Of a DNA stretch of 64,000 nucleotides, positions 1 through 11,016 are shown one piece after another. How positions within the stretch are numbered: the stretch's first letter is position 1; every line of letters begins with the position of its first letter. The stretch comes from Nigrospora sphaerica (lineage: Eukaryota; Ascomycota; Sordariomycetes; Amphisphaeriales; Apiosporaceae): positions 620,001 through 684,000 of the forward strand of contig JAGVVL010000022.1 in the NCBI GenBank assembly GCA_018287875.1, read 5' to 3'. The notes beneath the pieces were generated by a model. That model saw only the letters and a list, made by a program, of their open reading frames with translations. It had not been told where the DNA came from and ran no database searches. The translations under genes and the position numbers were made by a program.

Positions 1-53
1 ATGCAAAGACACCGGATCCTGCTTATGCTGTTCGCCAGTGTTGTAATCACAGG

Positions 54-767
54 GTGCACAGATGCGCCGCCCCTGATCCCATAACCCCAGAAGACCCCCG
101 TAGACGGCACTGCTTTCCCTTTGGCCTATACCACTGGCTTACCCGCCCGCACCACCTGGCGGCTTGTTTACACTTGCCCGGACTGTTTCATGCACACACG
201 CCTCCGGCGCGTTCCTCCTTTCATCCCACAAGGCATGCGTTCTGCCTTGCCCCGAGCAAAATACCCGACAACCCCCGACGTTTCGACCACGTCGTCGACC
301 ACGTCGTCAACCACGTCCCGAAGCCGAGCGTGGCGAGCCCCCGACTACAAGCCCGACAGACCGGTGCACAAGTGGAAGCCCGTAGAGGTCGCTTGCACGA
401 GATGCCGCCCCAGACAGCGAAACGGGACGGCGAGAGGCCCGACCTCGGCGCTTGCCGCCAGCACCACACCAAGCGCGAGTACGACGACTGCGACCCCGAT
501 ACGATGCCGCATGCGAATTTGAGACGGGAATACCAGCACCTCGTCGGGAAGGTGGCGGGCTACGTTCAGCTTCTCGAGCTGTTGCGGACCCGTCCAAAAG
601 AGGAAGCTACTCTCATTCTTAAACAACTACGGGGAAACCGCAGTGCGCACGCCGTACTCGGCCTCATCAAGGAGGGGCGCCCGCCACTCGACGGCTCTAG
701 TTTCCCTATACATCAGGAGATCGAATCGGCCCATACGAGTCTTCTTGGTGGACGGAACTCGTGCTGA
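54..767 (+). pseudogene. Decayed Zn2Cys6 (Gal4-type) transcription factor fragment
   Basis: This is the remnant of a fungal binuclear zinc-cluster transcription factor. A reading frame at 121-522 gives VEVACTRCRPRQ, the start of a C-x2-C zinc cluster. The motif then continues in the frame of 54-767 as KRDGERPDLGACRQHHTKREYDD, followed by a coiled-coil-like linker (LRREYQHLVGKVAGYVQLLELL) of the kind that follows Zn2Cys6 domains. The two halves are joined only by a frameshift near 405-425, and at least three expected cysteines are replaced (KRD for KCD, PDLGAC, TKREY for TKCEY). It therefore cannot form the cluster and is called a pseudogene. A roughly 12-bp tandem repeat (CGACCACGTCGT-like, about three units) lies at 288-320. 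The original start and the C-terminal activation domain are not recognisable. Confidence 0.6.
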
Positions 768-1698
768 TCGTCGATGACGCGTTGCACCTCGGCCAATGCC
801 CTGGGTAGTGTCGGTTTTCAACCACCCCGTTTTCATTGGCGGTTGTTCCTGTCCTTGCTATAGTAGTACTTGATGTCCTTTTTTATCTCAATGCCGCTGT
901 AACTCCCTGGGTGTTGGCTACCCGGATGCCTGACGGAAGGAGCCAGCGGGAACAGAAGACGGGCCAGCGGCTGCTGACGCCTTGCATATCGACCATTGCC
1001 CTGCGGCTGAGAAGCGACGTCCGGGGTGTTCCAATGTTCCAGGGAGCTTTGTGTTCGTGGGCGGCCCATCAACCCTAGCCCCAGGCGTGCCGTCGTTAAC
1101 GTAGCCGGCGCCGGTGGCGTTTTCAGTGTGGCGTGCAAGACCTGCCTAGCCTCTTTACGCCCGTTGGCACGAGACAATCTCTATTTCGAAACGGCCGACT
1201 GCGATGGGAATCTCGAGGAGTTCCCATGCCTGCCTCGAGGCCCAATGCTTTCTTCACCTCCATACCCGGCTGCATGACGAGAACGGCAACCAACTGGTCG
1301 CAAATCAAGAGCGTTGATGTTCCTGACAACAGGGCCAACAACAGAGCCAACAACAGTTCCCGCCAGGCATCGAAGTAGCCAGGAAGCTGCCGGTACTCAC
1401 CCACGGGCCCCACTGGTCAATTGCAATACAACAAAGCTCTCTTCTCCTATGCAACTTACATTCTCTGAAACCACTTAACATACGCATCCAAAACTCGCAA
1501 CGCCCCTCGCCGACGCCCAGCCAGATGTAGCCCCCGAGTAAGGCTGCATCGTGCCCTATGTCTCTTTCGATATGGTTTACAGCCTCAGATCCACTTCAAT
1601 AGAGCTGACTTGCTCGTAATTATTCCCTACTGAGAAGTGGTCAACAATGTCCCACCCCATGGATTCTTGTTTGTTCGACCATTCAGGGTTTTAACAGC
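768..1698. other. Intergenic, nothing recognised
   Basis: Short open frames on both strands show no domain or repeat that I recognise. There is no clear promoter, RNA gene or transposon terminus. Confidence 0.4.
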
Positions 1699-2553
1699 TT
1701 AAAAGGGAAACCCTCGCACCATTAAGCTGGGTCGGGGGCAGAAAACTGGAACAGGTATCAAGGCAGTGGGATCGCGAGAGCCAACGTACAGTAGGGCCAA
1801 GGTCAGATCGCCATGGATACTGGCCTTCAGCGTCACCTCCACCTCGAGATTCAAGTCCAAGCGAAGTTTCATGCCGTTGTGTCCCTCGTCCCTGTGGCGG
1901 ACCGTTTGCTGCTGCGGATTCTCCGGTGTAATCTCGCGTTGTATCTGCAAGTCCTGCTTCTCATCTAGGCTGTGCCTTCGTCTGTGACGAGATCTTACGT
2001 TTCTCTCCCCGTCGTCCGCTCCCTGGTCCACCCCCACGTATGTAGACCAGTTGCGGGGCCTTCTAGCTCGGGGCCGCCTCCCCGGCATCTCTTGCATGGG
2101 CCGTAGCGGATCGCAGCGCGAGCGCCTTGGGTGCGACGGTGGTGAAGAGTCCTCAACCGCTGTTGCGGGATCGCTATTGACGAAAGTGTTTAGCTCGCCG
2201 CATCCTAGCTGCTTCTCGGCCTGGATCGAGGCATACTTTGCTTGTCTGGACTCGCCAGAAGTTTCCGCCTCCGTACAAGGAGCCCGCCGGCCCCCATCCC
2301 ATTGGATTCCTGGCCGGTCGTCTGGAGTGTCGTTTTGCTGGAGGCTTGCACCCTCCTGGCGACGTTTAGTTATGTGCTGGCCTGGAAACGATTCGTTGAA
2401 CGGTTCATAGCCACGCGTACCGTCGGCCTGGGAATCCCGTTGGTAGTACTCTGCATCCATCAGATCCCGTGCTCGAGCTGTGTGATCTTCTGGCTCGGAT
2501 GGCTTGCTATAAGGCGTGAGGAACGCCTTTGTTCTTGTATTACGATATGTCAA
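1699..2553 (-). CDS. Hypothetical fungal protein with basic C-terminus
   Basis: An uninterrupted 284-residue frame. The first two thirds are polar and low in hydrophobics. Around residues 140-205 it is rich in Arg, Ser and Pro (RRSRCDP, RRPRARRPRNW, RSRHRRRHS). Near the end it carries LRLDLNLEVEV followed by IHGDLTLALL, an amphipathic beta-like tail that I associate with conserved hypothetical proteins of ascomycetes. In those proteins the tail is normally the end of the chain. Here about 30 further residues follow without similarity to anything I know, which suggests loss of the original stop. No signal peptide, membrane segment or catalytic motif is visible. The function is unknown. It sits alone between decayed sequence, so it may be a relic that happens to remain open. 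Confidence 0.5.
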   Translation of the reverse strand: MTYRNTRTKAFLTPYSKPSEPEDHTARARDLMDAEYYQRDSQADGTRGYEPFNESFPGQHITKRRQEGASLQQNDTPDDRPGIQWDGGRRAPCTEAETSGESRQAKYASIQAEKQLGCGELNTFVNSDPATAVEDSSPPSHPRRSRCDPLRPMQEMPGRRPRARRPRNWSTYVGVDQGADDGERNVRSRHRRRHSLDEKQDLQIQREITPENPQQQTVRHRDEGHNGMKLRLDLNLEVEVTLKASIHGDLTLALLYVGSRDPTALIPVPVFCPRPSLMVRGFPF

Positions 2554-5313
2554 ATTTCTCTTATCTGTCCTGACCTACGAGGATTATAAGGGTTGTTCTC
2601 TGCACCCATCCATTCGGTATTCCCGTCCTTCCCACTTCGCTTGCCACATTGCACAAAGATAGAGGGAGCAATCCTCATCGAGATCACCCTGCCACCTTCC
2701 TCTCCACAAAACCCCTCCTAGCCACAGTCTCACTCCAGTGGGCAAGGCTTAACGCGCCACGACGAGTCCCTCTACAGTGGCCTTGACACGTTAGCGCTGA
2801 CCAGAACCCTGGATTCTTTAGCGTGGTTCGACGTGAGGCGATTTCCTTAGCCGCGACCATACGTAGCTCCAAACCTTCGTCGCAGGGGGCGACAGTCCAG
2901 GTAGGGCTTAGAACTAAGGCAGCCTAGAAGGGACCAAGGCCAATGTTGGTGGTTTCAGCGTTTCCAGCGCGGAATCCACCGTAAGGTAACCCAATTCCGC
3001 GACCATCGCCGGGACCTCGGAATTCAAAGTGATGTACAACCGGGGCACCGGCGGTCATGACACCAGGGTTTCCTACAGAGCGACCAAACGACATACATAG
3101 CTACATCAGGCACACGCCCTTTCCCCTCTCTGGCCGAACCCCTGACGTGCGACGTGATCTTTGGCCAATGGGCCGACCAGAGTGGCAAGCAAGAGGGATT
3201 GGGCCAATGCTGCGGATGAGTAAACGACGCGCGCCCTTCCACGCTCTCACAGCAGAACCCAGAAGGGTACGGGACCACCGATTCAAACTCTCTAGGAATT
3301 CCACGTCTGTTCCGCCATTCAATGCCAAACAGGGAGCGTTGACCTACAGCGAGAGACCCACGCCCCCTCTTGCGGTGTACGCCAACAGAGGCCATCACTG
3401 AACAGAAGCAGCCAGCTAAAGAATAACAACCCGGGGCATCATATTGTTGTTCACTATGAGATTTTTGGGGTGCTCTCAGAGTGGTTATGCGTGGTATGAC
3501 CAGGTGTGACATGCCATCGGTCTCCGCGCAACGACAGTACGCATACTAGCGAGGCCACACCGCAGACGACGCCACGGCAACATCCACCACGCCGGTGGCC
3601 TTCGGCGGGACCTTGAGATGGCTATCAGCAGGGCAAAGCATCAAGGATCTCATCCTGATACCAATGGCGACCCAGCCGCACTTTCTGCCTATCTTGGCAA
3701 CGTTAACGAATGACGTGTAAAGCGCCGTCCTGATTTCGACCCCATGAAACCTTCCACAGCCCACACCGTACAGGCCTGGATCATTCCATGGCCTACTACA
3801 AAAGCCAGCTAGTTCATGTTGACGACCAGGCTCAGACGGCCCATCAGAATGACGGCCGGTCTCTAGCACATGTTGTTGACCAAAACCCCTTCGTGCAATC
3901 GACCCCAGCGGGTTGGTGGACGCTATGCTTGCGTGCCCCCATCTCCCGAATACCGCATCTTGGCAGGCCCCTCGCCCTACCCTCTACGTAGCGATGTCCC
4001 GATCCCATTAAACCGACGAACCAGGACAGCCGTACTGTCTACCAAGAAGACGTAGGATATTCTCTATTCCTAATATTGCCACCGCCATGCGAGTCTCCAG
4101 CACCTCCCATGATTGCTTCTGCCATATGGGCCTTTGGGATCTTTGATGGCTGCTTTCTGGTCTAGTGGTTTCTTTAGCTCCGCTACTTTCTTTAGCTCTG
4201 CTGCGGCCATATCGAGTTTAATAATAGTCCTACAGGCCCCCTCGTCCACGACCAGTAGTGTCTTCTGCTTTGCAGTTTACTTAGGCAGCGACAAAACATG
4301 GGTAACCGCTAAATGCATTTCTGCCTGAGAGCCTAGCGTTTCAGATTGCTAAACATTACCGCCCCTTCCGCGGATGGATTGGTTTCGTCCTCCTTTTGTC
4401 ACGGCGTGTTCGTTGTCTCTGGAACCGAAAGCTCTGAATTCTTGGTCTTTCAGTCATCAATCATTCTTCAGTGTTGCCGCGAACCCACATGTCAGGGTGG
4501 GAGACGTGTATGTAGAGCAACCATGTGGCGCGATGGACACTGGAGGGAATCCCTTTTCTTGATATTCCTTGCACATCCAGAAAATAGACACCAGTCTGTA
4601 CCACTACGTCTGAACCCTTACAAGTACCCCGCGACCACAAAGGCAGAGGCTATGCTGTTTCTAAAAATCGACCGATCGGATCTTGCGCTCGCGTATCGTT
4701 TGGATGAGCCAGCGGCGGATGTCCTCGAACCCCCGCGTGACGACCGTTCACTGCATTTCGGTCGACCAAACACTCCCTTTTAGCAGGCTAGCTCGGGACC
4801 GTTAACATGCTGGATAAGACGAAAAGATATGACCAACGTTGATCGGCCATTACATGCCAGGAATCTTGATGTAAAGACCGCGAGACCATATCCAGATCGA
4901 TTGGGTCTGGAGCGGAATACACCCCATCTTTCGCCCGCTAGAAAATCTACCCACTACCGTTCATGACCTGACCAGCACACCAGCAGTCGGACGATGTATC
5001 ATTTCCACCACCTCAACGTACCCAAGCTTCAGCCTTTTCCGATTCATCTTGGAAAACCCATCAACACTCAGTAACCCCATTTCAAGAGACAATCATAAGA
5101 AGTCCGTACTCAAATGGCCGAACTATAAAACATACAAGGGACGGATTACCCTATGTGTAGCTACCAGGCCTTCTTCCACTTTCCACACTTCACCTTCCAT
5201 ATCCACACTCCGCATTCCGTGGTGCCTCTTCCATTTCACATGGATATTTCAGGTCGTCTGATGGTCATCTGGGATTCAGGCTTTACCGATACGGCCCGGA
5301 CCCCGGTGGACGG
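2554..5313. other. Gene-poor stretch, decayed sequence
   Basis: No intact gene is recognised. On the minus strand at about 4090-4290 a short frame reads LDMAAAELKKVAELKK and looks like a heptad-rich tail of a lost gene, but it is too short to call. The rest has short frames only, with no transposon ends or RNA genes that I can identify. Confidence 0.35.
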
Positions 5314-5619
5314 TCACGGTGTGTGTTGTCGCTGATGCAGTTTCCTTTTTTCGTAGTTGGAAGGATAGTATTTTCCCGTAGGTGTAAGGATGGGGTGAGT
5401 CACACTAGGGACATAGGTCGCCACAGGCGTGCTGCCATTGACAGTCATGGTGGGAGGGGTTGCCGATAGGGCGGGGTTAGTAAACGCTAGAGGAAATGCA
5501 GCATTGCTGGTCGAGGCTTGTGCGCTGAAGTGGAAGGCGCGGATTTTGTCTGATTTTGCTGTGCGTCTAACGAACTGGTGTGTGAAGCTTGTTGAATCGA
5601 TCGTTCTTGTGCTCTGCAA
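5314..5619 (-). pseudogene. Possible fragment of a hypothetical fungal gene
   Basis: A 101-residue frame with a Thr/Ser/Pro-rich composition and the segment PSVTHPILTPTGKYYPSNYEKR, which looks like real coding sequence rather than a chance frame. I cannot name the family. It lacks a recognisable start context and is bounded by non-coding sequence, so it is best treated as a fragment. Other open frames just to the right (5758-6071, minus) may be further pieces, but I cannot join them. Confidence 0.25.
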
Positions 5620-8168
5620 GCATCGGCGTGAAAGGGGTGCCCACGGTAGAGCCGGTCCTGGTCCTCGTGGAAAGGGAAGTAGCCGCTGTCAGTGAGAATT
5701 TGACTGTCAGTGAATGAACATTATATGTAAACAGTAGATAAGGGTGGTTAGCTACAGCTAATCGCCAGGTCGTCGGAGTACTAGAATTGACGCTTTTGTC
5801 GGGTTCAGGGAACTGGGAATGGCTAGGGCCGGTTCAGGCAACGAAGGCGCACAACTCACCCCGGAAGATCGCCTCTCGCCGACAATGGGGTGGGTGGGGT
5901 AAGAATAATCGACATATCGTCGTTGGTGACTCTGGTCGGGGTTGGCAGCTCTATAGCAATGGGACGGCTGCGGGCGGGGAGCTGGGCGAATCTGGTGGTT
6001 ACCAAGAGGCGATTCAGTATCAGCCTCAGCGTCAGACGGTGCACATAGATCCGGGCCTTTGTCAACCACATCCTACGAATGGATTAACGTACCGGGCATT
6101 TTCATGTGCATATCGCCAGGTTGCCGTCTCGTTGATGAAGAGTACGATGGCGGTTCAAAATGGCCGACTTACTGCTGCCATGTATGCATTCACTTTCTCA
6201 GTGTCTGTAACCAAGGAAGAAGCAGCAGCGGCTAGCGTCGATCGCCCGTACAAAAGCGAGCCTATTCGTCGTAATTAGCCGTAAACACTCTATATACGCA
6301 GTGGAAAATGCCATCTGGTGAAGCGGATAGCAGGGTTTTGGGACTGGCCAGCGTAGGCTCTTTGGTGATAATACCCAGGAAATCTGGGGGGGCGCATGCG
6401 GATATTAGACGTCTGGCGTGCGCTGTGTAGTCAGGGTGGTGGGGGCGACAGTGGTATGGGTCCGAGTACGAGAGCTGGGGCGCGAGGCGCTTACCTTTCG
6501 GTCGCTATTTATCTTTACGCGGATTGTGTAGCTGGAGAACCTAACAACAAGACCAAGCGACGGGTAGCCTCCCGTTCTCGAGTGGTTCACTTCTCGACCT
6601 GGACCGTTGCCGGGCGCAAAGTCTCCACTGCCAATTTGTTGAACTGGACCGAGGAGGCCCGTTTCGGGGACGAACGAATCTTCTTGGGGATCCGGCGTTT
6701 GTCTCCTGGGGGCGCCTGTTATCCTTGCCACCACGGAGTGGACGGCGAGGGGTTGGCTTCTTAGCAAAGTAACGGAGAGGTGAAGGCTGGGATGCAAGAG
6801 CAAGCGGAAGAAGGACGGACATGGAAAAAAGTAAGTCGGCGGGCGTGGGCCTGAGATGTACAAGAAGCGGATAGAGTGGCTGTGGCCTGGCAGAAGTCCG
6901 TCTGAATCCCAGCAGCTCTATCAAAAGAGAGGATTCTGCGAGGCCGATGTATTTATTGATCGATGGACTAGGGTACGAATGTTCCTACATGACATGAAGC
7001 TGACGGTTCCGCCGCCACCTAGGGCCAGCCGTAGTGTTTAGTGGGCAAGATAGCCTGCAGCCAATGCCATAAGGTTTTGGGGCCGTGACAACGGCGCTGG
7101 TTCCATTTCGCTACGTAACAACAACCCAGCGTTGACACGCTGAACTGGTGATGATTCACAGAAAAACATCTGCCTCTTGTCATAAGAAGGGATATTCCGG
7201 GCATGCTACTCGATCTGTTTCAAAGGATTCAAAATACAAGGCCGTCATTAGCATAGGCAACATCATACTGTTGGCTCCCAAGTTGCTCTACCCCAACTTA
7301 CGTCAAAACTGGTGGGATTGGTGGCGGCACAAAAAAGCAATGGCCTATTAATAGAGCCCTCGTTCGCCAGAAGGTAGATGCCCTTTTCTGTAAGAGCTAT
7401 CGCATTATGTGGGATGTCAGCTGAAAGTCGTCGCGATGGCTGTCCACGTAGTGCGTTGCTGGTCGATATTCTGTTCCATCTAACCGAGCAGTGGTTGGAA
7501 TGTCTAATTCAGGCTGAAACCCCCGATGAGTTGCTGTGGGGACCTTTTTAACATCGATAGGCTGTGCATCAGGGCGACTGGATATCTGCCAAGGTGGACG
7601 ACGAAGCGTTGGTGCCCAGCAGCTTCCGGCTCTGCTGGCCAACAATTGAGCATGGAAGCAATATACCTGTATCGGGCTTCACGAACCCTATCTAAAGTTT
7701 TCTGGAGAAGCAATGGCAATACACGGCTGACCTGCAAGGTGTTGCAACAGGTCTGGACCAACACAGACAGCGGCATAAAGTAAAAGGTTCGGGAATGATC
7801 TACCAATGGAGCACTGCACTATAAGGGCTACCCCGCAGAGGACCAAGCTGCGACCGTAACATACCGTCTGCAGATTCACGTGATCGCCGACGTGCTCAAG
7901 CAGAGGAAACCTAATTAGAGATAATCTTTCACACCATGCCATGATCAAAAACTGTATCGGTTCAGTATGTTTGGTTTTATGGGAAGTACCTTCACACATT
8001 GGCGCTGCCTCATCCAAAGATTATATCTTTACTTTGGCTACCGCTCACGTTGTTTCGCCAACCGATCGATCAGTCCGCATTAAGCTACACTTGAGCAAGC
8101 TCTCATTCTGAGTTCGCCCTCAGACCGTTGTCTAACAACTTACGGGCGATTTCCACGTCCGATATATA
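5620..8168. other. No supported gene
   Basis: Several open frames of 60-160 codons exist on both strands, for example 5787-6278 plus. None has a domain, codon pattern or neighbour that supports it. No transposon termini were seen. Confidence 0.35.
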
Positions 8169-8196
8169 GTGATGTTGCCCTCTTTTCAACAACACT

Positions 8197-8559
8197 TTGA
8201 AATGGCAGCTTCATCTCAGGAGCGCTATGAAGACCACGTCTTCCACCCTACAGGGAGAATCGCGGGATTCCACGATGCATGTGTTTTATGCTTCTCCGTC
8301 ACGCATGCAACAACCAGGCTACACCCACCAAGGGCCCCAATATCCTGTGCGCCCGCCCCAGACACCCCAAATACTAGTCCAAATAGAGACTACTAGAAAG
8401 ACGAAGAAGAGGGCATATCGCGCCTCACATGTAAGTACAAAACGTACTACCTCTGTATGGTCACGCTAATGATGGCTGAAGGCGTGCAAGAGTTGTAGGA
8501 GATTAAAAGCCAAATGCGACGAGAAGAATCCTTGCTATTGAGACGGGGCTAGGGTACGT
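8197..8559 (+). pseudogene. Truncated Zn2Cys6 transcription factor, 5' part only
   Basis: A first exon with a basic end (TRKTKKRAYRASH) runs to 8430. It is followed by a good intron, 8431-8481, with donor GTAAGT and acceptor GAAG. The second exon begins ACKSCRRLKAKCDEKNPC, four of the six cysteines of a Gal4-type zinc cluster with correct spacing (C-x2-C-x6-C-x6-C). A TGA at 8539-8541 ends the frame, and the remaining two cysteines and the rest of the regulator are absent. Immediately downstream lies the LTR of a Gypsy fragment, so the gene was probably cut by that insertion or by a later rearrangement. The family assignment of the zinc cluster is firm; the target genes are unknown. Confidence 0.65.
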
Positions 8560-8862
8560 AAGCACCCAATGCCAGGGGTCTGATCAAGGACTTGCACCTA
8601 TAAGTAGCCGTCCAGCTTCCACCGTAGAGATAAGACAACAACAAGACATGTTCACTTCCTTTTATCTTTTGAGACCATCACTCGTAACCGTTTTGTCCCA
8701 GTTATTGTCCCAGTTGGACCTCACTTTTACTTGGGTGATAGACATACCCTTGATCAAGGACTTGCACGTCCTAAATCGAGGGCATGTCTATCACATTATC
8801 AGGGATCGACCTCACGACCGCGTCTTTCCACCAGGCACTACACCTAGTGTTTGTCTGTTCTA
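8560..8862 (+). repeat. 5' LTR (partial limits) of Gypsy fragment
   Basis: This stretch lies directly before the primer-binding site and resembles the stretch before the primer-binding site of the large Gypsy element at 32390-32659. Both have TGATCAAGG, then TATAAGT (8602-8608 here), and near the 3' end GGATCGACCTCACGACCG followed by CTTTCCACCAG. A TATA-like box followed by a downstream block fits U3-R-U5 organisation. The left limit is not determined. The right end is TA rather than the expected CA. A 19-bp TGATCAAGGACTTGCAC segment occurs twice, at 8581 and 8751. Confidence 0.5.
8735..8794. repeat. Inverted repeat (hairpin) in LTR
   Basis: GTGATAGACAT at 8735-8745 is the exact reverse complement of 8784-8794, with extra CCCT/AGGG pairing inside. 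The loop contains the TGATCAAGG copy at 8751. It lies within the LTR, and the matching LTR near 32.4 kb lacks an obvious equivalent. Confidence 0.6.
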
Positions 8863-8909
8863 TGGCTCCCCCCACAGGCTCGAACTGTGAACCTCTTGAT
8901 TAACAGTCA
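8863..8909 (+). other. Gypsy primer-binding site complementary to tRNA-Asn
   Basis: The stretch begins TGGCTCCC, and its reverse complement reads as the 3' half of a tRNA. That half has an anticodon loop CTGTTAA (anticodon GTT, Asn), a T stem CACAG/CTGTG with loop TTCGAGC, and an acceptor strand ending in CCA. The match is about 47 nt, against the usual 10-18 nt for a primer-binding site. One G is missing in the acceptor strand compared with the copy at 32660. Confidence 0.75.
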
Positions 8910-9052
8910 GAAGAGAGAGAGAGACGATGAAGCATTGAAGACGTGCTGAAGATACCGTGTTGCGGATCTGTTGTTGAGGGAAGATTGAGTACCCCAACAG
9001 ACCGGACTTTCGGGAAGTATTACCCCTCTTTTGATTACCGACGAGACCTCAC

Positions 9053-10263
9053 ATGATGGTGGGAATTATTGATCAGCGCGAAAAGCGCCAGTTACGAAAT
9101 GCACAGAGACCCAATGTTGGGGTAAAACGGAAAAGTTTCCAGCAAGGACAGCGCGATGCTGACAATTCGAGTCATGTTAAGCGGCACGCTGAAGCCAGCA
9201 ATGCACTGTATGAGCTGCAAGATAAGATGTGGATACTACTAATTATGGTACTGCGAATGGCATGCTGGAGTCTAGGTGGACTAGTGTCCACTTTAGACCT
9301 CCTTATAAGGGTCTTCCAGACAGCCATGAAGATAAGACTAACAATTGCGGACTATCCCAAGTGGGAAGGTCAGTTAGTGCGATGCTCTGATCAACAAAGT
9401 GCGGGGAAGAGGAGACGAAGTTACCAGAGTCGTCGGCCAAGATGGCTACGACCTCAGAGTCGAGTGACTATTTATGATCGTCACAATGAAAGGGGACATC
9501 ATGGACAGGACACTGAGCACGAAGCAAGTATTATGTCTACCTCCGACGACTCTGATCAGAACTTTGCCCCAAAAAGCCTTGCAATTGACAATACCCCTGA
9601 GAAGACGCCGAACGACGAAGTCCACCAGCAACATTCGCAGGCAGACCCTGACCAACTGGATGCAATGGCAACTGAGAAAGGAAAAGGAACGCAAGACGGG
9701 CCAGGTCCTGCTTATCCTCATCCTGATCAAGGCCATGCGCATCCAATGGAAGTTCCTCCCTGGGTATGGGCGATGTCGCGACCCCTCCGGACCCCAGCAG
9801 ATACCCCCACTTGCGTTTTGATGGGAACAACGTGTCCAGCTTTCTCGAGATGTTTGACCTGCACATGCGAAGGTACAGATTCTCTGATCAAGACCTGATG
9901 GACGAAGTGTTGGCCTATTGCGAGGGTCAGCAGACGCTGTTCAATGTCAAGAATTGTCTCGACAAAAGCAAGACTTGGAGAGAGATGAAGGCCAACATGA
10001 TCTCGGAGTTCAAGATGGGGGATCTGCTGCAGCAGATTCCAGTCACGCAGAAGTTGAACGACCTTGAGTCGGGACCAAAGCTGAGCGACTATAAGGAGAT
10101 CCACAGCTACATTCAAGAACACCAGCGCCTCGCGCAGGAGCTCAAGAACGTGGCCGGATCCACTGGATCGCATGCCAGGGCGACGAAGGAAGGTTTGATC
10201 AAGAGATTCCACCCGTCCATCCAACACAAGCTGTACAAATGTGTCGCACTTCAGGGGACGTGA
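9053..10263 (+). pseudogene. Broken gag of a truncated Gypsy element
   Basis: Two overlapping frames (9053-9898 and 9766-10263) together match the N-terminal 400 residues of the Gag encoded at 32797. Shared blocks include YPHLRFDGNN, EFKMGDLLQQ, LESGPKLSDY and EGLIKRFHP. A frameshift near 9770-9890 separates the halves. The N-terminal extension also has a hydrophobic segment (MWILLIMVLRMACWSL). Homology stops at 10260, where a Copia-type LTR begins, so zinc knuckle, protease and polymerase are all missing. This is a related but distinct Gypsy family member, not a recent copy: identity to the other Gag is only moderate. Confidence 0.8.
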
Positions 10264-10441
10264 GGAACGAGATTCTAGTTGTTCTATTAGGAAAAACAAA
10301 GGAAAACTATCTGAGGATCCAGACGTAGATATAGTAGTTCCGTAGCCTGCCTGACAGGCTAGGCTCTTGAGCTTACATAAAGTCACGTGACCTGGTAGGC
10401 TTGTTAGTGACAATAGGCTCGTCTCGCGACACACCCCCTCA
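10261..10441 (-). repeat. 3' LTR of the Copia element
   Basis: Read on the minus strand, this 181-bp block starts TGAGGGGGTGTG and ends GTTCCTCA, the TG...CA ends of an LTR. It separates the gag fragment (left) from the Copia interior (right), as expected for the 3' LTR of an element transcribed leftwards. No matching 5' LTR exists right of 17376, so the pairing with this Copia is inferred from position. Just inside the element, 10439-10469 folds as a hairpin (TCAGCC/GGCTGA with ACCGA/TCGGT). Confidence 0.5.
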
Positions 10442-10880
10442 GCCGAACCGATCCGCTCGGTGTGGCTGAAAATCGCTTGGTAAGGGTCCTGTGAAGCGAT
10501 CCTTTTGAGTTTTCGCTTGCGGGCTGCGATCATCCCTAAGATCGGACGATGAGTTGTTGTAAGTAACAGCCGCGCATTGAGATCAGACGATGAGTTGTTC
10601 TGATCAATAGCGCGTCAGAACTCCTCGCAGCCGCAACTCATGCGAAATCACAACTCCTCTCTTTGAATGCGGCACGTCCGCATCTTGACTCCTCTCGTCG
10701 GTGAGAGCCGCTGTGCTGCTTCACTGCACGCGTTGCTTAGCGATATCTTAGTCGTCTAAACTCTCGCGCTGCTTCTGAGTGAGTCAGTGTCCCGTCACTC
10801 GCTGCCCAGGTGGATTCATCGCGAGTCTGGCAGCTTCGGTGAGCAACTTCGAATGGGGCGTGTCCTCAGAGGCTTAAGGG

Positions 10881-10888
10881 TATAAAGG
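10881..10888 (+). promoter_or_regulatory. TATA box of the antisense gene
   Basis: TATAAAGG lies 129 bp before the ATG at 11017 and is followed by a pyrimidine-rich tract (CTTCTTCTTCCCC), a common start-site context in filamentous fungi. Confidence 0.45.
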
Positions 10889-11016
10889 AAGCCCTCCCCC
10901 GGCTTCTTCTTCCCCTTATCATCATCATTGCGCTTCCCACTGTCTTCTGCACTTCTTCTCTCGCCTTTCAGGCCATCCATCCAGCTTCTTCTCGCCATTT
11001 TCCAGTATCATCAGCA

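Noticed and set aside
4085..4290. Minus-strand coiled-coil fragment (AAAELKKVAELKK)
   Set aside because: It looks coding but is too short and has no recognisable start, partner exon or family.
5787..6278. 163-codon open frame
   Set aside because: There is no domain and no typical codon or intron context, and competing minus-strand frames exist. Left unannotated.
8863..8909. A tRNA-Asn gene
   Set aside because: Only the 3' half is present, on the minus strand, directly after an LTR and before gag in two elements. It fits a primer-binding site.
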